Of a stretch of 47,308 bases of DNA, positions 34,227-43,105 are shown one piece after another; position 1 is the stretch's first letter, and every line of letters starts with the position of its first letter. Source of the stretch: an uncultured Prevotella sp. Lineage in GTDB: Bacteria > Bacteroidota > Bacteroidia > Bacteroidales > Bacteroidaceae. The notes beneath the pieces were generated by a model that was given only the letters and a program-made list of their open reading frames with translations, was not told the origin of the DNA and made no database searches. The DNA lies in contig ONAJ01000017.1 in assembly GCA_900315775.1 (NCBI GenBank), positions 1 to 47,308 on the forward strand, written 5' to 3'. The position numbers and the translations under genes are program-made.

Positions 34227-37200
34227 AGTCGCGCTGGATATCTGCAATCTTCTCGTGAAGTCTCGCCATCTTCTCCTCTTCAAGCACTCGCTTATACTCT
34301 ATAGGTACCACCTGAATGAAGTCCTCGATATAGCGATGCCAGTCGTCCAACATCCTTCCTGCCAGCGCTGAGCCCGTGTGCAGGTAGTGCTGACGAATCA
34401 GCTCCAGCAGTTCCTTACGCGATACGGAGTCCTCAACCAACGAGAGCTCTACCATATCCATGTTACAGAAGTAGTCAAACGTATGGTCTGGGTCATAGAC
34501 GTAAGCCACACCGCCACTCATACCTGCAGCGAAGTTTCTGCCTGTCTTTCCCAATACCACCACACGACCGCCTGTCATATACTCGCAACAATGGTCGCCC
34601 GCACCCTCAATAACAGCTATGGCACCTGAGTTGCGCACACCGAAGCGTTCGCCAACCTTACCGTTGATATACAGCTCACCGCTGGTGGCACCATAGAGTC
34701 CTGTGTTTCCTGCTATTATATTCTCTTCCGCCTTAAAGTCGTCGCTCCTGCGCGCTGGTGGAAGTATCGAGATGCGTCCGCCAGAGAGTCCTTTGCCGAA
34801 GTAGTCGTTAGTTTCACCCTCCAAACGAATGTCAAGACCCTTGACAGCAAATGCGCCGAAACTCTGACCTGCACTACCCTTGAACTTAATCTTTATGGTT
34901 CCGTCGGGCAGTCCTTCCTCACCATATTTTTTAGCTATAACACCCGAAAGCATCGTTCCTACCGCACGGTCGGTATTCTTGATAGCGTAGTCGAGCGATA
35001 CCTCCTCGCCATCGTTGATAGCCTTCTCGGCTGCTTTGATAATATCCTCGTCCTTCACACCAGTTACTTTGGTGTAAGCACCACGGTCCCAGTACAACGC
35101 CTTATCTGTTTCGGGCTTGTGAAGCAGACGGGCAAAGTCGATGGTCTTCCACTTCTCAGCGGCAGCACTCTCCTCCCCTCGGGGAGGTTGGGAGGGGGTC
35201 ACCTCAATCAGTTCTGTGTGTCCGATAATCTCCTTCAGACTCTTCACACCTATCTCCGCCAAGTACTCGCGCACTTGCTGAGCCAAGAAAGTGAAGTAGT
35301 TCACTACGTATTCCGCCCTTCCCTCAAAGTGCTTACGCAACTCCGGGTTCTGCGTAGCCACACCCATCGGACAGGTATTCGTATTACATTTACGCATCAT
35401 CACACAGCCCAGCACTATCAGCGGCAACGTACCAAACGAGAACTCGTCAGCACCCAGCATCGCCATGATAATCACGTCCTTCGCCGTCTTCAACTGTCCG
35501 TCGGTCTGCAGACGCACCTGATTTCTCAATCCGTTCATTACCAGCGTCTGCTGCGTCTCAGCGAGACCTATCTCGGGCGAGATACCCGCAAAGCGCATAC
35601 TCGAAGCCGGCGAAGCACCAGTACCGCCCTCAGCACCAGAAATGACAATAAGGTCTGCCTTAGCCTTAGCCACACCAGCAGCTATCGTTCCCACGCCACT
35701 CTCTGCTACCAGTTTCACGCTGACAGCAGCTGTAGGGTTGACATTCTTTAGGTCGAAGATGAGCTGTGCCAAGTCCTCTATAGAATAGATGTCGTGATGA
35801 GGCGGCGGCGAGATGAGTGAGATGCCTGGGATGGCGTTACGTGTCTTTGCGATAATGTCGTTCACCTTGAAACCAGGAAGCTGTCCACCCTCACCAGGTT
35901 TAGCTCCCTGTGCCACCTTAATCTGTATCTCTTCGGCATTCACCAGGTATTCGGCAGTCACGCCAAAACGTCCTGATGCAATCTGCTTGGTCTTACTTGA
36001 CAGGCTCACGCCATCAACATCCGTATGGTAGCGAGCATTGTCCTCACCGCCCTCACCAGTATTACTGCGTGCTCCTAATTTGTTCATCGCTAATGCTAAT
36101 GCCTCATGGGCTTCTATGCTCAGCGCACCGAACGACATAGCACCTGTCACAAAGTGCTTTACAATGCTCTCAACGGGTTCTACCTCGTCGATAGAGAGTC
36201 TCTGCTGAGTGTTATGTTTGAAGTTCAGGAAGTCGCGGATGAAGATAGGCGATTCCTTCTCGTCAACCAATTTTGACCACTCTTTAAACTTCTCGTAGTC
36301 TCCTTGACGACAAGCCAACTGCAACTTCGCAATAGTCTCTGGGTTCCAGGCATGCTTAATACCATCTTTGCGCCACGAGAACTGACCTTGGTTCTGCAGC
36401 AGTGCCTGCTCCTTAGCAGCCTCGTGCAAACGGATAGCATCGCGGGCTATCTCTTTCAGCCCCACACCGCCGATGGTGCTTATCTCTGTACCGAAATAAC
36501 GATGCAACAAGTCTTCGCTAAGTCCTATGCTCTCGAAAATCTTTGCGCCACGATAGCTTCGTATAGTAGAGATACCCATCTTCGACATTATCTTCTTCAG
36601 TCCTTTGTCCACTGCCTTGATATAGTTGGCTTCGGCAGTAGCATACTCCTCCTGTATCCTTTCACGCTTCACCAAGTCGTCGAGGATGGCGAAGGTCATG
36701 TAAGGACACAGAGCGCTGGCTCCATAGCCCAGAAGTAGGGCGGCATGCATAGTCTCGCGAATCTCTCCGCTCTCTACTATCAGGGCTGTCTGCACACGCT
36801 TGCCCACACTTATCAGATGGTGGTGTACAGCAGAAACAGCCAACAGCGATGGAATTGCAGCGTGCATTTCGTCAATGTCGCGATCGCTCAAGATAATGTA
36901 GTTCACACCTTCATCAACACTCTCCTCTGCCTTCTTGCATAGGTCGTCGAGTGCCTGTCGCAGTGCGTTCTCACCCTTTGCTATTTCAAATGCCATCGTG
37001 AGCTTCTTCGTGTTAAAGCCCTTATACCTTATATTACATAATATATCGAGCTGCGTATTGGTAAGCACGGGTTGTGGAAGTCGCACCATCTTACAGTTCG
37101 AGGCATCGGGGGTAAGGATGTTTGTCCCTACGGCACCGATGTACTCCGTAAGACTCATCACTAGTTCTTCGCGAATGGGGTCTATGGCTGGGTTCGTGAC

Positions 37201-38739
37201 CTGTGCGAACTGTTGACGGAAGTAGTTGAAGAACACCTGTGGACGGTCACTTATTACCGCCAGCGGGGTGTCGTTACCCATTGCGGCTACAGGCTCCTGA
37301 CCAGCGGTAGCCATCGGGATTATGGTCTTGTCTATATCTTCTTGTCCGTAGCCAAACTGTATCAGTTTGCGCTGCAGGTCGCTCACGCTGTTGTCCACCT
37401 TACGTCCGCTCTTCAGTTTCTCTAACTGCACGCGGTTCTCCGAAAGCCATTCACGGTAAGGATGTGCTTTAGCCAACTGCTCTTTAATCTCGCCGTCGTA
37501 GTATATCTTGCCTTCCTGGGTGTCGATGAGCAGAATCTTTCCTGGTTGCAGACGACCTTTCGACACTACGTCGCCAGGTTCAAAGTCCATCACTCCAACT
37601 TCACTTGCTACCACCATCATGCCCTGTTTGGTAATAGTATAGCGCGAAGGGCGTAATCCGTTTCTGTCGAGCATACCACCCGCATAGCGACCATCGCTGA
37701 ACAACAGCGCTGCAGGACCGTCCCACGGCTCCATGAGTATTGAGTGATACTCGTAGAACGCCTTGAGGTCTTCGCTGATGGGGTTTTTGTCGTTAAAGCT
37801 CTCGGGTACAAGGATAGCCATTGCCTGTGGCAACGACAGTCCGCTCATAATAAGGAACTCAAATACGTTGTCAAGACTTGCCGAGTCGCTCATGCCTTCC
37901 TGTACTATGGGTCGCAGGTCCTTTATGTTGCCCAGTGCCTCGCTGTTAAGCACACTCTCGCGAGCCTTCATCCATCCGCGATTACCACGAATAGTATTTA
38001 TCTCACCGTTGTGTGCCAGCAGTCTGAAGGGCTGTGCCAACTTCCACTTTGGGAATGTGTTGGTAGAGAATCGCGAGTGTACCAGCGCCAGTCCGCTTGT
38101 AAAGTAGTCGTTCGACAGGTCAGGGAAGTATCGACGCAGCTGTCCGCTTGTCAGCATGCCCTTATAAATGATATTTTTGTTCGACAGCGAGCATATGTAG
38201 AAGTCCTCGTCGTCTATTCGGTTTTCTATGCGCTTGCGTACCTTATATAATATATGTTCAAAGGAAATGTCGTGCTCTGGAGCGGGCTTCACGAAAATCT
38301 GTTTTATATCGGGCTCCACTTCACGAGCGGCAACACCCAGTACCTCGGGGTTTGTAGGTACCGTACGCAGATGCATCAGTGTCAGTCCCTCGCGTTCTAT
38401 CTCTTCTATCATCACACTCAGTATTTCCTGTTGTCTCTTCTCTTCTTTCGGAAGAAATACCAGTCCTGTACCATACTTTCCCTTTTCTGGTACTGGAATA
38501 CCTTGAAGCAGGATGAATTCGTGAGGAATCTGCACCATGATACCTGCACCGTCGCCCGTCTTGTCGCGGGTTTCGGCACCACGATGTTCCATGTTCTCAA
38601 GCACTTTCAACGCATTGTCCACCAACTCGTGACTCTTGCCACCGTGAATATTGACAACCATTCCAACGCCGCAGGCGTCGTGCTCATAAGAAGAATTATA
38701 CAATCCTTTACCTGTTTGTGTTTGCTTACTTTTTGTCAT
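34222..38739 (-). CDS. gltB: Glutamate synthase (NADPH) large subunit
   Basis: 1505 residues from the ATG at 38739. An in-frame ATG at 38772 would start only about 3-6 bases from the expected transcription start, so 38739 is preferred. Makes two glutamates from glutamine and 2-oxoglutarate. Class II amidotransferase with its Cys in HDACGVGMVV after a short propeptide; central domain; FMN/glutamate-synthase domain (GGEDNARYHTD, EGGTGASPASSMRFAG); 3Fe-4S motif CVMMRKCNTNTCPMG; C-terminal GXGXG beta-helix (GLSGGRISILPP, GMSGGVAYVYD). One GC-rich element is in frame at about residue 1190 (TPSQPPRGEESAAAE). Confidence 0.96.
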   Translation of the reverse strand: MTKSKQTQTGKGLYNSSYEHDACGVGMVVNIHGGKSHELVDNALKVLENMEHRGAETRDKTGDGAGIMVQIPHEFILLQGIPVPEKGKYGTGLVFLPKEEKRQQEILSVMIEEIEREGLTLMHLRTVPTNPEVLGVAAREVEPDIKQIFVKPAPEHDISFEHILYKVRKRIENRIDDEDFYICSLSNKNIIYKGMLTSGQLRRYFPDLSNDYFTSGLALVHSRFSTNTFPKWKLAQPFRLLAHNGEINTIRGNRGWMKARESVLNSEALGNIKDLRPIVQEGMSDSASLDNVFEFLIMSGLSLPQAMAILVPESFNDKNPISEDLKAFYEYHSILMEPWDGPAALLFSDGRYAGGMLDRNGLRPSRYTITKQGMMVVASEVGVMDFEPGDVVSKGRLQPGKILLIDTQEGKIYYDGEIKEQLAKAHPYREWLSENRVQLEKLKSGRKVDNSVSDLQRKLIQFGYGQEDIDKTIIPMATAGQEPVAAMGNDTPLAVISDRPQVFFNYFRQQFAQVTNPAIDPIREELVMSLTEYIGAVGTNILTPDASNCKMVRLPQPVLTNTQLDILCNIRYKGFNTKKLTMAFEIAKGENALRQALDDLCKKAEESVDEGVNYIILSDRDIDEMHAAIPSLLAVSAVHHHLISVGKRVQTALIVESGEIRETMHAALLLGYGASALCPYMTFAILDDLVKRERIQEEYATAEANYIKAVDKGLKKIMSKMGISTIRSYRGAKIFESIGLSEDLLHRYFGTEISTIGGVGLKEIARDAIRLHEAAKEQALLQNQGQFSWRKDGIKHAWNPETIAKLQLACRQGDYEKFKEWSKLVDEKESPIFIRDFLNFKHNTQQRLSIDEVEPVESIVKHFVTGAMSFGALSIEAHEALALAMNKLGARSNTGEGGEDNARYHTDVDGVSLSSKTKQIASGRFGVTAEYLVNAEEIQIKVAQGAKPGEGGQLPGFKVNDIIAKTRNAIPGISLISPPPHHDIYSIEDLAQLIFDLKNVNPTAAVSVKLVAESGVGTIAAGVAKAKADLIVISGAEGGTGASPASSMRFAGISPEIGLAETQQTLVMNGLRNQVRLQTDGQLKTAKDVIIMAMLGADEFSFGTLPLIVLGCVMMRKCNTNTCPMGVATQNPELRKHFEGRAEYVVNYFTFLAQQVREYLAEIGVKSLKEIIGHTELIEVTPSQPPRGEESAAAEKWKTIDFARLLHKPETDKALYWDRGAYTKVTGVKDEDIIKAAEKAINDGEEVSLDYAIKNTDRAVGTMLSGVIAKKYGEEGLPDGTIKIKFKGSAGQSFGAFAVKGLDIRLEGETNDYFGKGLSGGRISILPPARRSDDFKAEENIIAGNTGLYGATSGELYINGKVGERFGVRNSGAIAVIEGAGDHCCEYMTGGRVVVLGKTGRNFAAGMSGGVAYVYDPDHTFDYFCNMDMVELSLVEDSVSRKELLELIRQHYLHTGSALAGRMLDDWHRYIEDFIQVVPIEYKRVLEEEKMARLHEKIADIQRDY
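35170..35200. repeat. GC-rich element (half copy) inside gltB
   Basis: On the minus strand: ACCCCCTCCCAACC, then CTCCCCGAGGGGAG; read as TPSQPPRGEE. Almost the same 30 bases as the left half of the asnB copy at 44387. Confidence 0.85.
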
Positions 38740-38781
38740 ATTAATCCTGTGATAATCTTTCACTTTGCTCATTTACCGGTG

Positions 38782-38811
38782 CAAAGATAATACAAAATGT
38801 AAATAAAACAA
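38782..38811 (-). promoter_or_regulatory. gltB promoter
   Basis: -7 TATCTTTG (38782-38789), 19-base spacer, -33 TTG (38809-38811) on the minus strand. The spacer includes TTTTGTAT, a sequence also present in the inverted repeat 60 bases further out. Confidence 0.7.
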
Positions 38812-38857
38812 GGAATATGCTTGCTTTTTTAATCTAAATTATTCGTTCAACTTACGT

Positions 38858-38891
38858 TTTGTATTTAATTGTGATATTTTAATTACAAAAT
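38858..38891. promoter_or_regulatory. Inverted repeat between gltB and glnB promoters, candidate operator
   Basis: TTTTGTATTTAA, 10-base spacer, TTAATTACAAAA: 11 of 12 positions pair. It lies between the two divergent nitrogen operons, well placed to control both. The rest of this gap (38812-38989) is AT-rich with no other feature I can name. Confidence 0.5.
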
Positions 38892-38989
38892 GAAAGCAAA
38901 ATAATACAATAATGTTTTAGCTTGTAAGTTGGTGTCGAAATTTAGTTTTAAAGTATTGTAATCCTGTTTTTACTTAATTGAAAACATCT

Positions 38990-38997
38990 TACATTTG
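38990..38997 (+). promoter_or_regulatory. -7 box TACATTTG for glnB-amtB operon
   Basis: TAnnTTTG 57 bases before the glnB ATG; the -33 position reads TTTTT rather than TTTG, so an activator may be needed. Confidence 0.65.
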
Positions 38998-39054
38998 CAG
39001 CCGAAATCTTGCAAGATGACACAAACACAGTATTAATTTAAAAGGTATTAAGGT

Positions 39055-39402
39055 ATGAAAAAGATTGAAGCAATTATCCGAAAGACCAAGTTTGAAGAGG
39101 TTAAGGAAGCTCTGCTCTCGTCTGACATCGACTGGTTTGAGTACCACGATGTTCACGGTATTGGGCAGAGTCGTCAGGAGCGCATCTACCGTGGAGTACA
39201 GTATTCCACCGATGTCATCGAACGAGTTGCGTTGACCATTGTGTGTCGCGACATGATAGTTGATCCAACCATCCAGGTTATCCTGAAAGTAGCTCATACC
39301 GGTAATGTTGGTGACGGACGAATATTCATCAGCGACATCATCGACACGTGGAGCATCCGTACCGGGGATCATGGTGATACGGTACTTAGAGACAAAAAGT
39401 AA
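39055..39402 (+). CDS. glnB: Nitrogen regulatory protein PII
   Basis: 115 residues, PII length. Trimeric sensor of 2-oxoglutarate, ATP/ADP; normally blocks AmtB and steers nitrogen enzymes. MKKIEAIIRKTKFEEVKEAL start, and the C-terminal GDGRIFISDIIDTWSIRTGDHGD ATP-binding strand. The T-loop (about 37-60, GIGQSRQERIYRGVQYSTDVIERV) differs from the E. coli KGRGEYKGYEVE-type loop, so uridylylation at Tyr51 is not assured. Next to amtB, 30 bases apart; glnK would be an equal name. Confidence 0.93.
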   Translation: MKKIEAIIRKTKFEEVKEALLSSDIDWFEYHDVHGIGQSRQERIYRGVQYSTDVIERVALTIVCRDMIVDPTIQVILKVAHTGNVGDGRIFISDIIDTWSIRTGDHGDTVLRDKK

Positions 39403-39432
39403 AAGGTAAAACGGTTAAAGGTAAAAAGAATT

Positions 39433-40689
39433 ATGAATGAAATAGGATTATCACTCGATACTGTATGGATGTTGTTGGCAGCCATGTTGGTTTTCTGGAT
39501 GCAGCCTGGTTTTGCGTTGTGTGAAGCAGGTTTCACACGTTCCAAGAACACTGTAAACATCCTGATGAAGAACTTTGTCGATTTCATGTTTGGTTCGTTG
39601 TTGTTCTTCTTTATTGGCTTCGGCTTTATGTTCGGCAGCGACACATTAGGCGGATTCATAGGTATGCCCAACTGGGGTAGCTTGAGTTTCTACAAGGGCG
39701 ACTTGCCCGTTGAGGGCTTTCTGATTTTCGAGACGGTGTTCTGTGCCACCTCTGCCACCATCGTTAGTGGTGCTATGGCTGAGCGCACTAAGTTCTCGAT
39801 GTATCTTATCTATAGCGCGGTTATCTCGCTGTTTATATACCCCATCGAAGGTCATTGGACGTGGGGTGGAGGCTGGCTCTGCAACGATGTTGCCGACAGT
39901 TTTATGATTACTACGTTTGGTACTGTATTCCACGACTTTGCCGGTTCTGCCATCGTGCATAGTGTAGGTGGTGTGCTGGCATTGATTGGAGCCATCGCGC
40001 TGGGTGCCCGTCGCGGCAAGTATGCCAAGGATGGTAGCAGTCGTGCTATACCCGGTCACTCGTTGATGATGGCTGCTCTGGGAGTGTTCATCCTCTGGTT
40101 AGGATGGTTTGGCTTTAACCCGGGTTCACAGTTGGCTGCTAGCGGCGAGGTTAACCGTATCGCTATCTCTCATGTTTTCCTTACTACCAACCTGGCGGCA
40201 GCTGCTGGTGGTGTGGCAACGATGTTCCTCACCTATATTAAATATGGCAAACCATCGCTCTCACTTACCCTGAACGGTGTTCTGGCTGGTCTGGTTGGTA
40301 TCACAGCTGGTTGCGACCTTGTATCACCACTCGGTGCTGTTATCATTGGTTTTGTATGTGGTATCGTACTGGTTTACGCCATTGAGTTCATAGACCACAA
40401 GTTGCACATCGACGATCCCGTAGGTGCCTCCAGTGTACACGGTGTGTGCGGTATCTTAGGAACACTGATGACCGGACTGTTGGCAACGGAAAGCGGTGCT
40501 TTCTACGGTCACGGATGGGGATTCTTCGGAGCTCAGTGCTTTGGTGTCTTGATTATCGATCTCTGGGCTGCGGTCTGTGGTGTCGTCCTGTTCTATGGCA
40601 TCAAGAAAATGCATGGTCTGCGTGTCGATGCCCGCATCGAGGACGAAGGTCTCGACATCTACGAACACGGTGAGACATGTTATAACTAA
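39433..40689 (+). CDS. amtB: Ammonium transporter
   Basis: 418 residues, 11 membrane helices. Moves ammonium/ammonia across the inner membrane. Family blocks: FWMQPGFALCEAGFTRSKN, DFAGSAIVHSVGG with the first pore His, and SVHGVCGILGTL with the second. The C-terminal cytoplasmic tail GLRVDARIEDEGLDIYEHGE is the PII-docking region. Between glnB and a porin gene. Confidence 0.97.
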   Translation: MNEIGLSLDTVWMLLAAMLVFWMQPGFALCEAGFTRSKNTVNILMKNFVDFMFGSLLFFFIGFGFMFGSDTLGGFIGMPNWGSLSFYKGDLPVEGFLIFETVFCATSATIVSGAMAERTKFSMYLIYSAVISLFIYPIEGHWTWGGGWLCNDVADSFMITTFGTVFHDFAGSAIVHSVGGVLALIGAIALGARRGKYAKDGSSRAIPGHSLMMAALGVFILWLGWFGFNPGSQLAASGEVNRIAISHVFLTTNLAAAAGGVATMFLTYIKYGKPSLSLTLNGVLAGLVGITAGCDLVSPLGAVIIGFVCGIVLVYAIEFIDHKLHIDDPVGASSVHGVCGILGTLMTGLLATESGAFYGHGWGFFGAQCFGVLIIDLWAAVCGVVLFYGIKKMHGLRVDARIEDEGLDIYEHGETCYN

Positions 40690-40706
40690 CTGAATAATTA
40701 AAAGGT

Positions 40707-41408
40707 ATGAAAAAGATTGTAATATTAGCAATGGGTATGGTCATGAGCATGACCACCCTTGCACAGGATAATATAGAGACAACGATAAGTGCCGACTTCG
40801 TTAACGAATATATCTGGCGTGGTTTGAAATTAGGCGACATCTCCGTTCAGCCGAAGTTAGGCGTGGGCTACAAAGGACTTAGCCTGACAGCCTGGGGCAA
40901 CTACGGACTGTCTAACGTGGACGATTCGAAAGAGTTTGACCTGACGCTTGACTACACCATCAAAGGGTTCAGCATAGGTATCACTGACTATTGGTTTTCT
41001 AAGGGTCAGGATCCCGACTCACGTTATTTCAAGTACGATGCTCACGGCACGAACCACGTCTTTGAGGCTTATGCAGGCTACGATTTCTCCTTCGCCTCCG
41101 TCAAGTGGTTCACCAACTTCGCCGGCAACGATTACAATATGAATGGTAAGCGCAACTACAGTTGTTACGCAGAAGTTAATGTGCCGTTTCGTTTGGCTGC
41201 AGTCGATTGGACTGGCTCAGCCGGTGTCGTACCGTTTAAATCTAGTATGTATCGTACCAATGGTTTCGCGGTGACCTACCTGTCGCTACGGGCTAATAAG
41301 GAAATACGTATTACTGACACGTTCACAGTCCCTATCTTCGGACAGGTGGCGGCAGATCCCTGTACGCAGAATGCTTACTTAGTTGTGGGCTTGACGCTGC
41401 GACCATAA
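40707..41408 (+). CDS. Putative outer-membrane porin (TorF-like)
   Basis: 233 residues. Signal peptide about 1-19 ending TLAQ. Beta-barrel pattern with alternating aromatics: FVNEYIWRGLKLGDISVQPKLGVGYKGLSLTAWGNYGLSN, characteristic of the Gcw_chp/TorF putative-porin family, and a terminal strand LVVGLTLRP. It sits between amtB and pyrG, so likely serves nitrogen-source entry, perhaps ammonium or amino acids; this is inference. Its ribosome site and first 18 bases (AAGGTATGAAAAAGATTG) are identical to those of glnB. Confidence 0.8.
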   Translation: MKKIVILAMGMVMSMTTLAQDNIETTISADFVNEYIWRGLKLGDISVQPKLGVGYKGLSLTAWGNYGLSNVDDSKEFDLTLDYTIKGFSIGITDYWFSKGQDPDSRYFKYDAHGTNHVFEAYAGYDFSFASVKWFTNFAGNDYNMNGKRNYSCYAEVNVPFRLAAVDWTGSAGVVPFKSSMYRTNGFAVTYLSLRANKEIRITDTFTVPIFGQVAADPCTQNAYLVVGLTLRP

Positions 41409-41434
41409 TATGTGTTGAATAATAATACCAAGAT

Positions 41435-43087
41435 ATGGAAACAAAATACATCTTTGTAACGGGAGGAGTGGTATCCTCGTTGGGAAAGGGCATTATCTCT
41501 GCCAGCATAGGAAAGTTGCTGCAGGCGCGTGGTTACAAGATAACCATCCAGAAGTTCGACCCCTACATCAATATCGACCCGGGTACGCTGAACCCTTACG
41601 AGCACGGCGAGTGTTACGTCACGGGTGACGGCTTCGAGACAGACCTCGACTTAGGTCATTATGAGCGCTTTACCGGTATCGAGACTACCCGCGACAACTC
41701 CATAACGGCAGGACGTATATATAAGACGGTAATAGACCGCGAGCGACACGGTGACTATCTTGGTAAGACCATTCAGGTGGTGCCGCATATCACCGACGAG
41801 ATAAAGGAAAGGATGCTGCGAACCCCCCTGGCGTCCCCCGAGGGGGACACAAAAGAAGCATCACCTCGGGGAGGTATAGAGGGGGTTGACTTCGTCATCA
41901 CCGAGGTGGGCGGCACCATTGGCGACATTGAGAGTGCTCCGTTTATGGAGGCTATCAGACAGTTGCGCTGGCAGTTGGGAAGAAATGCTATCAACATACA
42001 CCTTACCTACGTGCCTTACCTGAAGGCTGCCGGCGAACTGAAGACAAAACCCACACAACATAGTGTGAAGGAACTGCAGGGAATGGGTATCCAGCCCGAC
42101 ATCCTCGTGCTGCGTACCGAACGTCACCTCGACGACAATGTACGCATGAAGGTAGCATCGTTCTGTAACGTAAATATGGAGTGTGTGGTGCAGAGCGAAG
42201 ATATGCCGTCAATCTATGAGGTGCCCGTAAATATGCAGCGACAGGGACTTGATGCGGCAATACTAAAGAAGATAGGCATTCCCGTAGGAGAAATGCCAGC
42301 AATGAAAGGCTGGCACGACTTCCTCGACAAGCAGCGCAATGCCACCCGAGAGGTCCACATCGCCCTTGTGGGTAAATACGATTTGCAGGATGCCTACAAG
42401 AGTATTCGCGAAAGCCTGAACCTGGCAGGCATATACAACGATGTGAAAGCAAAGCTGCACTTCATAAACAGCGAGGAGATAACCCCGCAGAATATAGCCA
42501 AGAAACTGGAAAACATTCAGGGTGTGGTAATATGTCCGGGATTCGGTCAGCGAGGCGTCGAAGGCAAAGTCATCGCTGCCGAATATACTCGCACCAACGA
42601 CATTCCTACCTTCGGCATCTGTCTTGGTATGCAGATGATGGTAGTAGAATTTGCACGTAACGTGTTGGGCTATAAGGATGCTAATAGTGCAGAGATGTCC
42701 CCGGACACTACACATCCGGTCATCGACCTGATGGAAGAGCAGAAAAACATTACGCAGATGGGTGGTACAATGAGATTAGGCGCATACGATTGTGAGCTGA
42801 TAAAGGGCAGTTGCGCCTACGAAGCTTATGGCGAAGAGGTTCTCGTCAGGGAGCGCCATCGCCATCGCTACGAGTTCAACAACCAGTATCTGCAGGAGTT
42901 TGAGAATAAAGGCATGAAGTGTGTGGGCGTCAATCCTGCAGCCGGTCTGGTGGAGATAGTTGAGATTCCCGAGAAGCGCTGGTACATAGGCACACAGTTT
43001 CACCCCGAATATTCTTCTACGGTGCTTCATCCGCATCCGCTCTTCCTGTCGTTCGTCAAAACTTGCTTAGGGGAAATTGAAAATTGA
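41435..43087 (+). CDS. pyrG: CTP synthase
   Basis: 550 residues. Makes CTP from UTP using glutamine or ammonia. Synthetase domain: GGVVSSLGKGIISASIG, DPYINIDPGTLNP; amidotransferase: GFGQRGVEGK, Cys in FGICLGMQMMVVEFARN, His/Glu in FHPEYSS. A 67-base GC-rich element at 41821-41887 is translated as TPLASPEGDTKEASPRGGIEG between KERMLR and VDFVITEVGGTIGDIE, a surface loop near the active site in other CTP synthases. The last residues EIEN and the stop come from a TTGAGAA repeat. Part of the glnB-amtB operon. Confidence 0.96.
   Translation: METKYIFVTGGVVSSLGKGIISASIGKLLQARGYKITIQKFDPYINIDPGTLNPYEHGECYVTGDGFETDLDLGHYERFTGIETTRDNSITAGRIYKTVIDRERHGDYLGKTIQVVPHITDEIKERMLRTPLASPEGDTKEASPRGGIEGVDFVITEVGGTIGDIESAPFMEAIRQLRWQLGRNAINIHLTYVPYLKAAGELKTKPTQHSVKELQGMGIQPDILVLRTERHLDDNVRMKVASFCNVNMECVVQSEDMPSIYEVPVNMQRQGLDAAILKKIGIPVGEMPAMKGWHDFLDKQRNATREVHIALVGKYDLQDAYKSIRESLNLAGIYNDVKAKLHFINSEEITPQNIAKKLENIQGVVICPGFGQRGVEGKVIAAEYTRTNDIPTFGICLGMQMMVVEFARNVLGYKDANSAEMSPDTTHPVIDLMEEQKNITQMGGTMRLGAYDCELIKGSCAYEAYGEEVLVRERHRHRYEFNNQYLQEFENKGMKCVGVNPAAGLVEIVEIPEKRWYIGTQFHPEYSSTVLHPHPLFLSFVKTCLGEIEN
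41821..41887. repeat. Mirror-symmetric GC-rich element inside pyrG
   Basis: AACCCCC-CTGGCG-TCCCCCGAGGGGGA, 17-base middle, CACCTCGGGGAGGT-ATAGA-GGGGGTT. Terminal inverted repeats AACCCCC/GGGGGTT are exact. Confidence 0.9.
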
Positions 43088-43094
43088 GAATTAA
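43074..43094. repeat. TTGAAAATTGAGAATT repeat at the pyrG end
   Basis: Provides codons EIEN and the TGA stop of pyrG. Confidence 0.75.
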
Positions 43095-43105
43095 CAAGTG
43101 ATATT

